Below are positions 22,001 to 29,444 of a stretch of 64,000 bases of DNA, one piece after another (the first letter of the stretch is position 1; every line of letters begins with the position of its first letter). This stretch comes from Formicarius rufipectus. Its lineage: Eukaryota > Chordata > Aves > Passeriformes > Formicariidae. Made by a program: the position numbers and the translations under genes. The notes under the pieces were generated by a model that did no database searches, had not been told where the DNA came from, and saw only the letters and a list, made by a program, of their open reading frames with translations. The stretch lies in the NCBI GenBank assembly GCA_013399695.1, contig VXAU01001757.1, forward strand, positions 438,619 through 502,618. Reading direction: 5' to 3'.

Positions 22001-22600
22001 CCACCCTGCCCGTGGCGAAACTGGTACCTCTGCCAGTGCTCCCTCTTGCACCACATTGTCAGCAACAAGATGAAACCTTTGCAAACACGCTGGAGGGTGG
22101 GGAGGAATATAGAGGAGTGCGGGGACTTGGAAAGGTGCTGGCTGTGGGTGCTCTGGGTGGTGCAGGAGGGTCAGGGCAGCTCGTGCTCTCACGGGGGATT
22201 TGCAAGCAAAAGAAATACCCAGCCATCCCCTTGTTCTGAGGGTGCTGTTGGGACTGGCTGGGGCACCACGAGAAAACTGAGTAGTTTGAGGTGTTTTGGA
22301 CAGCGAGCGTTTTCCCATTTGGTGCAGGTGTTTCGCTGAGGGCACCTCTGCAGGCGTGGTGGGGGATCGGAGGGGCTTTCCCCCTTTCCCAGGGGACAGG
22401 GAGGCTTAGCGGAGCACGCACGGACTATTTGCGGGAGTGGGGCAGCCCCGTGGGGCTCGTGTGTCCCGTACCTTGGCGGCTGTGCTGTTGTCTGGGGCTC
22501 GCAGGGCTCCGCAGGAGAAGGTGGCCACGGGCAGCGGCACCGCGAGGGCGATCCCGATCCCAATCCCGATCCCGACCACAAACCCCGGACACACGGACAT
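19032..22600 (-). CDS. Divergent orosomucoid-like lipocalin, six exons, about 200 residues
   Basis: Secreted lipocalin related to alpha-1-acid glycoprotein, presumably a small-ligand carrier. I rebuilt it from splice signals by analogy with the neighbouring ORM gene. Matching features are a signal peptide, FSCGALRAPDNST aligned to PSCAPLVPVTFDNTT, the lipocalin G-x-W motif (LLGTWLYV), an exon 2 of exactly 143 bases in both genes, LYLYARNLSVS aligned to LSLSARTPNVS, and HHAECLGLREEQIIY aligned to AQLHCLGFTEEDVFY. The four cysteines that form the two orosomucoid disulfides are all present (exons 1, 3, 5 and 6), as are four N-glycosylation sequons. Intron phases 0, 2, 1 and 1 match the neighbour for the first four introns; the last junction is uncertain. 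No clear TATA box precedes the start. The frame is open throughout, so it looks functional rather than a pseudogene. Its exact orthologue is unknown to me. Confidence 0.72.
19386..19493 (-). CDS. Divergent lipocalin exon 5 (C-terminal helix)
   Basis: Encodes ARNLSVSTAEREQFLHHAEC then LGLREEQIIYAPWKT, the counterpart of the alpha-helix exon of orosomucoid with its cysteine. The acceptor is CTTACAG. Two donors four bases apart are possible: after ACC (exon end 19,390, phase 0) or after GTAC (exon end 19,386, phase 1). The second gives the better match to exon 6. Confidence 0.75.
20251..20361 (-). CDS. Divergent lipocalin exon 4
   Basis: 111 bases: AKTQQTVGTLIHLSSEDLLL then IQYQLQRERTYLGLYLY, phase 1 in and out. 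DLLLIQY matches DLLILNH in the neighbouring gene, and the TYLGLYLYA ending resembles the mammalian orosomucoid segment before the C-terminal helix. Acceptor GCTGTTCTCTCCAAG, donor CTATG|GTATGC. Confidence 0.72.
21116..21189 (-). CDS. Divergent lipocalin exon 3
   Basis: 74 bases encoding GDQCLTKNLTYLELTTGNST then LVKH. It holds the cysteine equivalent to NETC in the neighbour and two sequons. The acceptor is preceded by a perfect CT repeat (the GA run at 21,193-21,209 on the plus strand) that serves as its polypyrimidine tract. Leaves in phase 1. Confidence 0.75.
21810..21952 (-). CDS. Divergent lipocalin exon 2 (G-x-W motif)
   Basis: Starts LLGTWLYVAGAAQLPQHL after a CCCCACAG acceptor and ends in phase 2 at GCCGT|GTAAGA. 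Its 143 bases equal the exon 2 length of the adjacent ORM gene, and the first strand carries the lipocalin Gly-x-Trp signature. Confidence 0.8.
22472..22600 (-). CDS. Divergent lipocalin exon 1 (signal peptide and mature N-terminus)
   Basis: 43 codons. MSVCPGFVVGIGIGIGIALA forms the hydrophobic core of a signal peptide; the probable mature start is near the cysteine of FSCGALRAPDNSTAAK. Donor AAG|GTACGG, phase 0. The Gly-Ile run is encoded by an imperfect GATCCC/GATCCA-type hexamer repeat. Confidence 0.7.
22549..22577. repeat. Imperfect GATCCC/AATCCC hexamer repeat inside the lipocalin signal-peptide exon
   Basis: On the plus strand it reads as four to five copies of (G/C)(G/A)ATCCC. On the coding minus strand it gives alternating GGN ATC/ATT codons, hence Gly-Ile repeats. 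Confidence 0.7.
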
Positions 22601-23749
22601 GCTCGCCCGACCTCTGGCTCTGACAGTCCTGCTGGGAGGGGACGGGACGTGCCCAGGGCTGCACCAGTGGCTCTGCACTGGTGATGCAACCAGCGCCCTG
22701 TAGGGCCGGTGCCCGGAGCGGAGCCACGTGCTCGGCGCTCACCCGGGACCCGCTGCTGGTGTGGGCAGGAGTGGGATGGTGCTGCTGGGGGAGATGCAGT
22801 TTGCTCTAAATTTGCCCGTTTGATTCCCCCCTGCAAGTTGCCTCTTGCTCTGGGTCCTCTATGGGTTTTGTTTGGGGCTTTTCACAGCAGGTTTGGAGAT
22901 GCAGCACCATGGGCAGGGCACGCAGGAGGGGCTGCTGCAGGTGGTGCCCGAGAGGATGGAGCAGGAGCGGCCGGCGATTTACCATGGTGGTTTATTTCGG
23001 GTCCAGGCATATTGCAGCTCCTCACATCTCAGCAAAGCCCAGGGTGGGCTTCGAAGAGAGGAAAGGTGTTTTTGCTGTCCTTGCCAAAACCAGCTATAAA
23101 AGTGGGGCTGATGGGCCCTGGGAGGTCACCCCCATCCTGCTGGATGCACCTTCTGTGGCAGTTCCCTGTTCCCCCCTGGTCCCACTACAGTCTCTGCATC
23201 ACTGGGCAGGGCAGGACTTGCTTCTCCGGTGTTATTTCTGTTTACTTTTTCCTCTCTGGTAGTGAAGACCCCGTGAATCCTTTGGTCTGGCCCTGGGTGA
23301 TGGTTTTTCTTTGTCTCCCTTTTTTTCTGCTCAGAGACACTCGGGGAAGGTGTGATGTCATCCCTTGTTACCCCACCCCACTGTGACACCTGCACAAGGT
23401 CCCCTTGTGGGATTGGGGTTGAAAATCGAGGGTAGGATGTTTAGGTGCTGAAAGTGTCTTGGTGCAGGAGACTCAAGGGAGTTGGCAGGTTTGTGTGCCT
23501 CCCTGTGGGCTTGGGGATGATGGGTTGGTGCTCACATCCTGAGGTCCTGAGGGTGGGAGGGTCCCCTGCTACCACAGAACTGGTGTGAGGGATGAGCATT
23601 TCTGTGCCTGCTGCCACACCCGGCCCTCTTTGGGTTTGGTCTGGGGCTTTTCACACTCTTTGGCAGGTTTGGAGATGCAGCACCATGGGCAGGGCACGCA
23701 GGAGGGGCTGCTGCAGGTGGTGCCCGAGAGGATGGAGCAGGAGCAGCCG
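22601..23749. other. Spacer between the two lipocalin genes
   Basis: About 1.15 kb, relatively G+C-rich at its left end, where the promoter of the divergent lipocalin must lie. It contains the partial duplicate at 22,852-23,006. I find no coding exon, although a lost third lipocalin copy is conceivable. Confidence 0.55.
22852..23006 (-). repeat. Duplicate copy A of the ORM1 3' flank, including its poly(A) signal
   Basis: About 155 bases matching 23,622-23,782. The central ~100 bases (GGTTTGGAGATGCAGCACCA onward to GATGGAGCAGGAGC) are almost identical. The copy includes TTTATT (22,991-22,996), the complement of the ORM1 AATAAA, and stops matching right after GGTCCAG, before the transcribed 3' UTR. 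No lipocalin coding exon follows it. Confidence 0.85.
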
Positions 23750-23782
23750 GCGATATAACACAGTGGTTTATTTCGGGTCCAG
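23622..23782 (-). repeat. Duplicate copy B: 3' end and flank of ORM1
   Basis: The partner of 22,852-23,006. This copy is attached to the intact ORM gene and contains its poly(A) signal. Copy B has an extra CTCTTTGG-like segment near 23,656 that is absent from copy A. Confidence 0.85.
23767..23772 (-). terminator. Poly(A) signal AATAAA of ORM1
   Basis: Minus-strand reading is CCCGAAATAAACCACTGTG, about 145 bases after the ORM1 stop codon, giving a short 3' UTR that ends near 23,750. Confidence 0.8.
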
Positions 23783-23915
23783 ATGAGAACAGTGAAACTG
23801 AGTGTTTAATCCAGGGGGGAAAAAGAAAGCCTGGACTGGAGATCCTGAGGCTGTGCTGAGCTCAGCTGGGGCTGGAGGAGGATGAGAGTGGAGCAGCTGA
23901 CCTTGGCCATGAGGG

Positions 23916-23978
23916 TTACCCCAGCTGTGGATCTGTGTCACCTTCATCTGTTTTCTCCCCAGGCACGAGACAGGAATC
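23916..23978 (-). CDS. ORM1: ORM1 exon 6 (last coding exon)
   Basis: Acceptor CTCTCCCACAG, then DSCLVPGEKTDEGDTDPQLG and TAA at 23,916-23,918. The cysteine and acidic tail match the family C-terminus. Confidence 0.85.
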   Translation of the reverse strand, partial: DSCLVPGEKTDEGDTDPQLG

Positions 23979-26050
23979 CTGTGGGAGAGGGGAGAGTGGC
24001 TGTCAATGCTCCCCTGCCCCAAACCCAGCAGGAACGGCCGGGTTGGATGCTCTGGGAGGAGGGGGGATGCACAGAGGGAGAGCTGCAGTGGGGTACCACA
24101 CTTACATCCTGCCCAGAACCCAGGTGGAGGCAGAAGCTGGACAGGGGCTCGCCCATCATGGGGGGGAGTTTGTACCTTTGTGGAAGTGTAGAACACGTCC
24201 TCCTCGGTGAAGCCCAGGCAGTGCAGCTGAGCTTTGAACTCCTCTATGTGCTCCTTGCTCACATTGGGTGTCCGTGCTGTCAGAGAAAGGGGGAAGGGAA
24301 TTTTTGGGATGTTTTGCTCCTGGTTGGTCCCCATAGTGCAGATGGGAAGCCTACTGCCTGTCTGCCCCCCTCTTTCCCCTCTCTGTATCAAGGGAAAAGA
24401 AGGTTTTTGCTCTACCTGTGAGGGCTGGGGGTGCCCAAGCCCCCTGACTTGTCCCTGGGCAGGGCTGTGGCCACAGACCCAGGCAGATCCACTCACCTGA
24501 GAGGCTCAGGGTCGGGGAGTCGATGTGGTTCAGGATCAGCAGGTCCTTGTTGCTTTGGATCAGTCTGGCTGTGGAAGGGTCCCGATTATCATCGACTGGA
24601 AGGCGTGGAGAGAGTGGGATCACCCTGGGCAGAGCTGGCAGGGACTGTTCATCCCCTTTTGTTCTTGAGACTTATCCCAGTGGGGACCAGTCTGGTCCCA
24701 CACTACTGCCAATACCCCTTGTGTGGAGTGGAAGAAATCTCATCCCCCTCCTTCAGACAAGATTTTAAGTGTAAAAGGGCTCAGGGTGTCAGGTACTGGG
24801 GGGCAAAAGTGGGAGAGTCCAAAGTGATGGACCGGCTGCATCCCATCCCATCCCAGTGCTCTGACTGGGGCCTTACTGTGCATCAGGGTGGAGTTCTGCT
24901 GAAAGACCAGGACCTTGCTGGTGTTCACCACCATACATGTCTCATTCCTGTGGAGCAGAGAGTTCAGATGGAACAAATACTCCTGAGACTGCCCCAGCCA
25001 AACCCGAGGGATTCGGAACTTGAGCGGGACTGCAGAGCTTAAGTATATGTGGCAAAGCTGCTCTCTAGCCCCAAATTTGTGCAGGGTGGCACCAGTGGGT
25101 GGAAGTGCTCCTGGAGATGGGGGATCTTGGTGAGGGGGTGAATTCCTGTCCTTACAGTCTCATGATCACGGTGACGTTGAGCTCGTCCTCATGCCTTCCA
25201 GGAGAGAAGGAAAAAGCCTCGTAGGTCACTGCTTTCATCTCTGCCACGTGAGGGGGGTACCTGGAGGCACCGACAATGTAGAACCATTGTCCCAGGAGCT
25301 GCAGAGGGGAGGGAAGGGGGGAAGGTTGGGGGAGCTGTGCCAGGTTCACCCACAGACACCCCCTGAGTGAAAGCAGATGTTGTGTCCTCTCACTGACAGG
25401 AGGGTGACCACCCCAGCAGGATCCAGGCTGAGTGAGGGGGTTTTATCCCCTAGGTTTTGTTCCCTCTCTGCCAAGATGCTGCTCCAGCTCGCAGGAGCTG
25501 CAGTTCCTTCTGTGGTGATGTCTCTCCTGCTCCAAGCCCAGCTCTCACGACCTTCCTCCCATTAAACACTCCTGAGGGACTAAATACTGTTTATGCAGTG
25601 AAGGGTTTGTGGATGGAGACTCCTGACCTGAGTCACCATCACTTGAAGGACTTAAAATAGAGTGGCAAGGCACTGGGATGGTGCTGCCCAGCCTGGTTTG
25701 CATGGAGAGATGGAAGCAGGAGCCTCCCAGAGTGGCTGCTCAGGAGGTTGTGGCTGCAGAGCTGAAGAGCTTCCCCCCTTCCCTGGGCTCCTGGGCAGCA
25801 GTCTGGATTATTTTATTTTTAAAAAGGAAAAGCAGCATGGAAATCCAGTGAGATAACCACACTGCTGGTGGGTCCATAACCTCTTCCTGCACCTGTAAGG
25901 GCTGGGAATGCTGACAGGAAAGGAGAGGGCAGGGCTTACCGTGGGGATGGTGGTGTTGTCGAAGGTGACCGGGACAAGCGGGGCGCAGCTCGGGGGCTCG
26001 GTGGAGAGGGCCAGGGGCAGCCCCAGGAGGAGGGTGAGTGTGGCCAGCAT
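23916..26050 (-). CDS. ORM1: Alpha-1-acid glycoprotein (orosomucoid/ovoglycoprotein), six exons, 195 residues
   Basis: Secreted lipocalin of plasma and, in birds, egg white; it binds small hydrophobic and basic ligands and is a classic acute-phase protein. The joined exons (111, 143, 71, 99, 101 and 63 bases) encode 195 residues with an uninterrupted frame. Signal peptide MLATLTLLLGLPLALS is followed by TEPPSCAPLVPVTFDNTT, close to the remembered chicken protein. The lipocalin Gly-x-Trp motif is LLGQWFYIVG. Four cysteines (exons 1, 3, 5 and 6) fit the two orosomucoid disulfides. Six N-glycosylation sequons are visible (NTT, NVT, NET, NTS, NST, NVS). The gene is compact, about 2.1 kb, with a TATA box and a FOXA-type site upstream, as expected for a liver gene. 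It lies downstream of COL27A1 on the same strand, as in human. Which of the mammalian ORM1/ORM2 pair it corresponds to is not a meaningful distinction. Confidence 0.9.
24176..24276 (-). CDS. ORM1: ORM1 exon 5 (C-terminal helix)
   Basis: 101 bases: ARTPNVSKEHIEEFKAQLHC then LGFTEEDVFYTSTK. It contains the lipocalin alpha-helix and the cysteine that pairs with exon 1. Donor AAAG|GTACAA, phase 0. Confidence 0.92.
24497..24595 (-). CDS. ORM1: ORM1 exon 4
   Basis: 99 bases: IDDNRDPSTARLIQSNKDLL then ILNHIDSPTLSLS, with phase 1 on both sides. Acceptor CCTTCCAG, donor TCAG|GTGAGT. Confidence 0.9.
24877..24947 (-). CDS. ORM1: ORM1 exon 3
   Basis: 71 bases: NETCMVVNTSKVLVFQQNST then LMHS. It carries three sequons and the cysteine that pairs with the last exon. 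Leaves in phase 1 at CACA|GTAAGG. Confidence 0.9.
25156..25298 (-). CDS. ORM1: ORM1 exon 2 (G-x-W motif)
   Basis: 143 bases: LLGQWFYIVGASRYPPHVAE, MKAVTYEAFSFSPGRHEDEL and NVTVIMRL with the last codon split. Acceptor CCCTCTGCAG, donor GACT|GTAAGG, phase 2. Confidence 0.92.
25940..26050 (-). CDS. ORM1: ORM1 exon 1 (signal peptide, mature N-terminus)
   Basis: 37 codons, MLATLTLLLGLPLALS and TEPPSCAPLVPVTFDNTTIP, then Thr and donor ACG|GTAAGC in phase 0. An upstream in-frame ATG exists, but this start gives a proper signal peptide and lies at a normal distance from the TATA box. Confidence 0.92.
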
Positions 26051-26107
26051 CTCCTGGCCAGCTGGGGGGATGTTCCTGCTCTGCCAGGCTGTTGCTCTGC
26101 TCTGTCC

Positions 26108-26115
26108 CTTATATA
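26108..26115 (-). promoter_or_regulatory. TATA box of ORM1 (TATATAAG)
   Basis: Minus-strand reading is GGCCATATATAAGGGAC, 58-65 bases upstream of the ORM1 ATG. Transcription would start near 26,080, giving a 5' UTR of about 30 bases. Confidence 0.8.
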
Positions 26116-26172
26116 TGGCCACCAGCAACGCTGGACATCCCCAGCACCAATGTGCTTGTTCTGCCACTGGGT

Positions 26173-26180
26173 TGTTTGCT
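26173..26180. promoter_or_regulatory. FOXA/HNF3-type site upstream of ORM1
   Basis: TGTTTGCT on the plus strand matches the FOXA core (TGTTTGC) and sits about 60 bases upstream of the TATA box. This fits hepatocyte expression of orosomucoid, but it is a short motif and is offered as a candidate only. Confidence 0.4.
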
Positions 26181-26936
26181 CAGGCATGAAGCAATAGGAG
26201 GTGGAGGAAACTCAACTTGCAAAATCTTAGATTTCTCCATCAGGAAGAGGTGAAAAAAACCCCCCACCAACCTACCAGTTTGCCAGTACAGGCTTTTGTT
26301 CTTGGAAACTGCAATTAATTTTGTGGGTGGGAAGTGCTTGGCAGCTCCAGGTGTGTTTGGAAGCCTTGGGGGCACTGAGGGCACCTGGATGTGGCTTCTC
26401 CTCACAGGGCAAGTAAACCTTGACAGAGGTGGTCGGGTGGTGGTTGTTCACTCCCAGGCTGCAGTTCACACTTGCCTTGTTCCCTGCCAGGACACGGGTG
26501 TGCTCTCAGGGGCAGATGCCATGGGGAAAGTGGTCTTGGCTGCAAGACAGGAGCCCCATGAATGCAGCGGGCTCAGGCTTTTAACAAACTATATAAATTA
26601 CAGCTTAAAATGCTTAAAATCTCCTCATTTAACAGTGCCTTAGAACTCCTCTAATGTTGGCTTTGAAATGAAGTGTGGTGACTGATTTATTAGATGTGTT
26701 TGCTTTTGCCCTGAGAGCAGTGTGGTGCAGCTCGTGGGAGGGACGCTCAGCCCCAGCCCAGAGGGGGTCCAGTGCCAAATTTGACCTGGTGCCATCACCC
26801 AGCACCACGTTGTGCCCTGGGCTGTCCCAACACTACCGGGAAGGGGCACAGCATCAGCTGAGCAAACACAGCTCAGCCTCTTCCCGCAGCTCCTGTTGAA
26901 ATCAGGACCAGCCAAGGCAGAGTCTGTGGTGCAAGT

Positions 26937-27140
26937 ATAACTGGGTTTTCCCCTTCCTTACCTTCTTTTCCTCCCCCCTCTTTTTTTTTTTTTTTCCTGT
27001 CTCCCTTTGCCCCTTTTTGTTGCCCTTTCTTTCCCTTTTTCCTTTTTTTCCCCCCTTGTTTGCCCCCTTATAGTTTGTTTGTTTTTTTTTTTTCTCTTCC
27101 AATTTTCTCCTCTCCTCCCTTTTTTTGGCTTTCTTTCCTG
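26937..27140. repeat. Long polypyrimidine (plus) / polypurine (minus) tract
   Basis: About 200 bases almost entirely C and T on the plus strand, including runs of 17 T and 13 T, with only scattered purines. It lies 250-450 bases past the inferred COL27A1 cleavage site in the direction of transcription. It generates lysine-, glycine- and arginine-rich open frames on the minus strand that are not genes. Confidence 0.9.
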
Positions 27141-27407
27141 CATTTCCTTGTTCCCCAGCACTGTCAGGATGGGGACACGGATGAGGGGTGGAGTGATGCA
27201 CAGCAGTGGGGAACCACCAGGACCCCAATCTTGTGCATTTAGCACCATGCTGATGGTTGGGTGGGTCACAGAAGAGTCTGGTGTGTGTTGTCATCCCTGG
27301 GAGGTGGGATTATTTCTGATTTCTGCACCTCTTGCCCTCTTAGGTTTCCTATGAAGAAACAAAAAAGAACATTTTCCATTCCTGTTTCATTGCCTCAGTT
27401 TTAAATA

Positions 27408-27413
27408 TTTATT
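27408..27413 (-). terminator. Poly(A) signal AATAAA, likely COL27A1
   Basis: Minus-strand reading is AAATAAATATTTAAAAC, followed about 40 bases on by a T-rich stretch (GTTCTTTTTTGTTTCTTC). It gives a 3' UTR of about 1.9 kb. Confidence 0.6.
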
Positions 27414-29297
27414 TAAAGTCCAAAAAAAAAAAAAAAGAGGAAAAGGAGAAAGATTTAATGAGAACAAATGTTAAGTGCAGCCTTGAGAAAACACACAAAA
27501 CCAATGGCAAGGGATGAGAGATGTAGAGACCTGGACTGTGAGGGGGGGTGCAGGGAGGCAGCAAGTGATGGGTGATGGTGATTTTTGGCCTCAGGGTGAG
27601 GTATTTCTGGCAGGGGCTGCGTGGAGGGTGAGGTATTTGGGACAGATCCTGTTAACCTTTTCCGATGGTTGTTGGAAAACCAACCAGCAGGCAGTAGTTT
27701 AAAAAAAAAAAAGAATACACAAAGAGAGACTCACAGATAATTTTTTTCCTCAAAAAAATAAAATCCATAGTCCATATGAGACATGAAAACTCCAAACAGG
27801 CACTGAAGAGTTTCTGATACAGTACAGCTCTGATTACATCAATATTATTCCTTATATAGAATTAAAGATTAGCATAATTATCCTCTTTAAAAAAAACCAA
27901 ACAAACCTCCAAATTTACATATAGAGACTAAATTTCTACAAAACTTAACAAAACAAAACCCTTCCAAGCCCGGCTGGGTTCTGAAACAAGGTACCATCAT
28001 GTCAGTCTTGACAGAGGGGCTGAGGGAAGGGTTGCAGAGCTGGGTTTAAATAAGAGCTTAGCCCAGGGGGTGGCAGCTGGCACGGACACGAGCCCAGTGC
28101 AGCCACAGCCCCCCCAGTTACACAACAACTGACTTGGGAAGAGCTCTCTGAGGCTCAACACTTCCAGATGAGCTGTGTCCCTCACTCCCCTCCCAGAGCA
28201 GTGAAGTGCTGATGAACTAACAATAATAATAAAGCAAATTTGTTTGTGAAATATCCTGTAGGTGATTTTGGATGCAGTGGGAGATGTCACATGGGATTGA
28301 CACCCACGGCCACTAAAGGGTCCCTTTTAAGGAGGCTGTTTCTCTGATTTAGCTGTGGACTGTAACCTCCTCTCTTCCCAGAGAGAGACAATCCTATGGG
28401 GCTTTTTGGGTCTGTGGCAAGACACTGTAGCACCTTCACAACCTTAAATAGTTTAAAGTCATATATATATAAAATAACACACTTTTTTAAGAGCACCAGA
28501 GATTTCACAGTGAGAGGTAGAAACAAATCAGACAAGCCCATCCTCTCTCTATTTTAGCACCGATCTCTTCCCCTCTCCTCCTTCCATTCCCCCCTCTTGG
28601 CTTCAGGACTGTCCCCTACCCCAACACCATGCATGAGAGGGGATGTTGATTAAATTCATGGAAGGAGGAACTTAGCTTTTTTTTTTTTTCTTCTTTTTTT
28701 CTTCTTTTTTTTTTCTTTTTGCTTTAAATAATATAATATATATTTTTTGTTTCTTCTAATATTGCACATCAAAATGCTTCCTGTACACAGAGCAGCCCAG
28801 ATTCAACTTGCAGCTCCGCCTGGGAGACCTGATGCAGCACGTGGCCATCCAGAAGGCAACAAGCTCTGAGAGGGAAGCTCTATTTTTTTTTTTTTAATTA
28901 TTTTTCAATGGAAAGAGCATTTGGTAACTCAGGAACCAGACAAAATGGGTAGGGGTGGTGGTGGGGGAAACAACAACAACCCCACAAGCTTCAAGACGCT
29001 TGAGGTTTCTCTCAATGTTTTCTTTGGTCACGGAAAAAGCTTTGTGTGTGGGACAGCACCATCCAGTCCCCCGATCCCTTTTCACCGTCCCGACTTCCCC
29101 GGTGCCTTTGCTCCTCTCCTCCTTTCAACAATCGGCTGAGTTCAGTAGATCACGGGTGCTTTGAGACCTGGAGCCAAAGGCTGGAGCAGGAGGTGACCCA
29201 AAAGATACAGCCCAGCTGTCCTTGCTGCAGAGAGCGGGGAGAGCCTGTGTGAGGACAGGCCAACCGTGGGGGCTCAGCCTGGGTTCCAGAGCTTGGT
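27414..29297 (-). other. COL27A1: COL27A1 3' untranslated region (inferred)
   Basis: Runs from the stop codon at 29,298 to the poly(A) signal at 27,408. It contains A-rich stretches in the transcript sense (28,676-28,745 and 28,882-28,905 on the plus strand are T-rich) and a CAACAACAAC run near 28,970. No coding frame of note. Confidence 0.6.
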
Positions 29298-29444
29298 TCA
29301 AAGGAAGCACACGGGGCCGACCTCGAGGTGATAGTGCTGTCCTGGCTCGGAGGGGGGCAGGTTGTAGATGTTCACAATTGGCAGCTGCTGAGGGTCCTGT
29401 GTCCGAAACGAAAAGAGAGTGCGATGCCAGCGTCCGTCCTTGAT
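29298..29444 (-). CDS. COL27A1: COL27A1 last coding exon (end of C-propeptide)
   Basis: 49 codons: IKDGRWHRTLFSFRTQDPQQ then LPIVNIYNLPPSEPG and HYHLEVGPVCFL, TGA at 29,298-29,300. Holds the eighth propeptide cysteine. Acceptor CCTGCACAG, phase 0. Confidence 0.96.
   Translation of the reverse strand: MKDGRWHRTLFSFRTQDPQQLPIVNIYNLPPSEPGQHYHLEVGPVCFL

Larger units (their letters stand above)
26120..27384. other. Spacer between ORM1 promoter and the 3' end of COL27A1
   Basis: About 1.3 kb with the upstream ORM1 region and the polypyrimidine tract at 26,937-27,140. No coding exon is recognised. Confidence 0.6.

Noticed and set aside
22189..23386. Open frames of 215 and 225 codons on both strands around the first lipocalin exon
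   Set aside because: They lie in locally G+C-rich sequence where stops are rare, overlap the spliced lipocalin exon in other frames, and have no splice or family support.
26902..27294. Lysine-rich minus-strand open frames
   Set aside because: They are a direct translation of the homopurine strand of the polypyrimidine tract.
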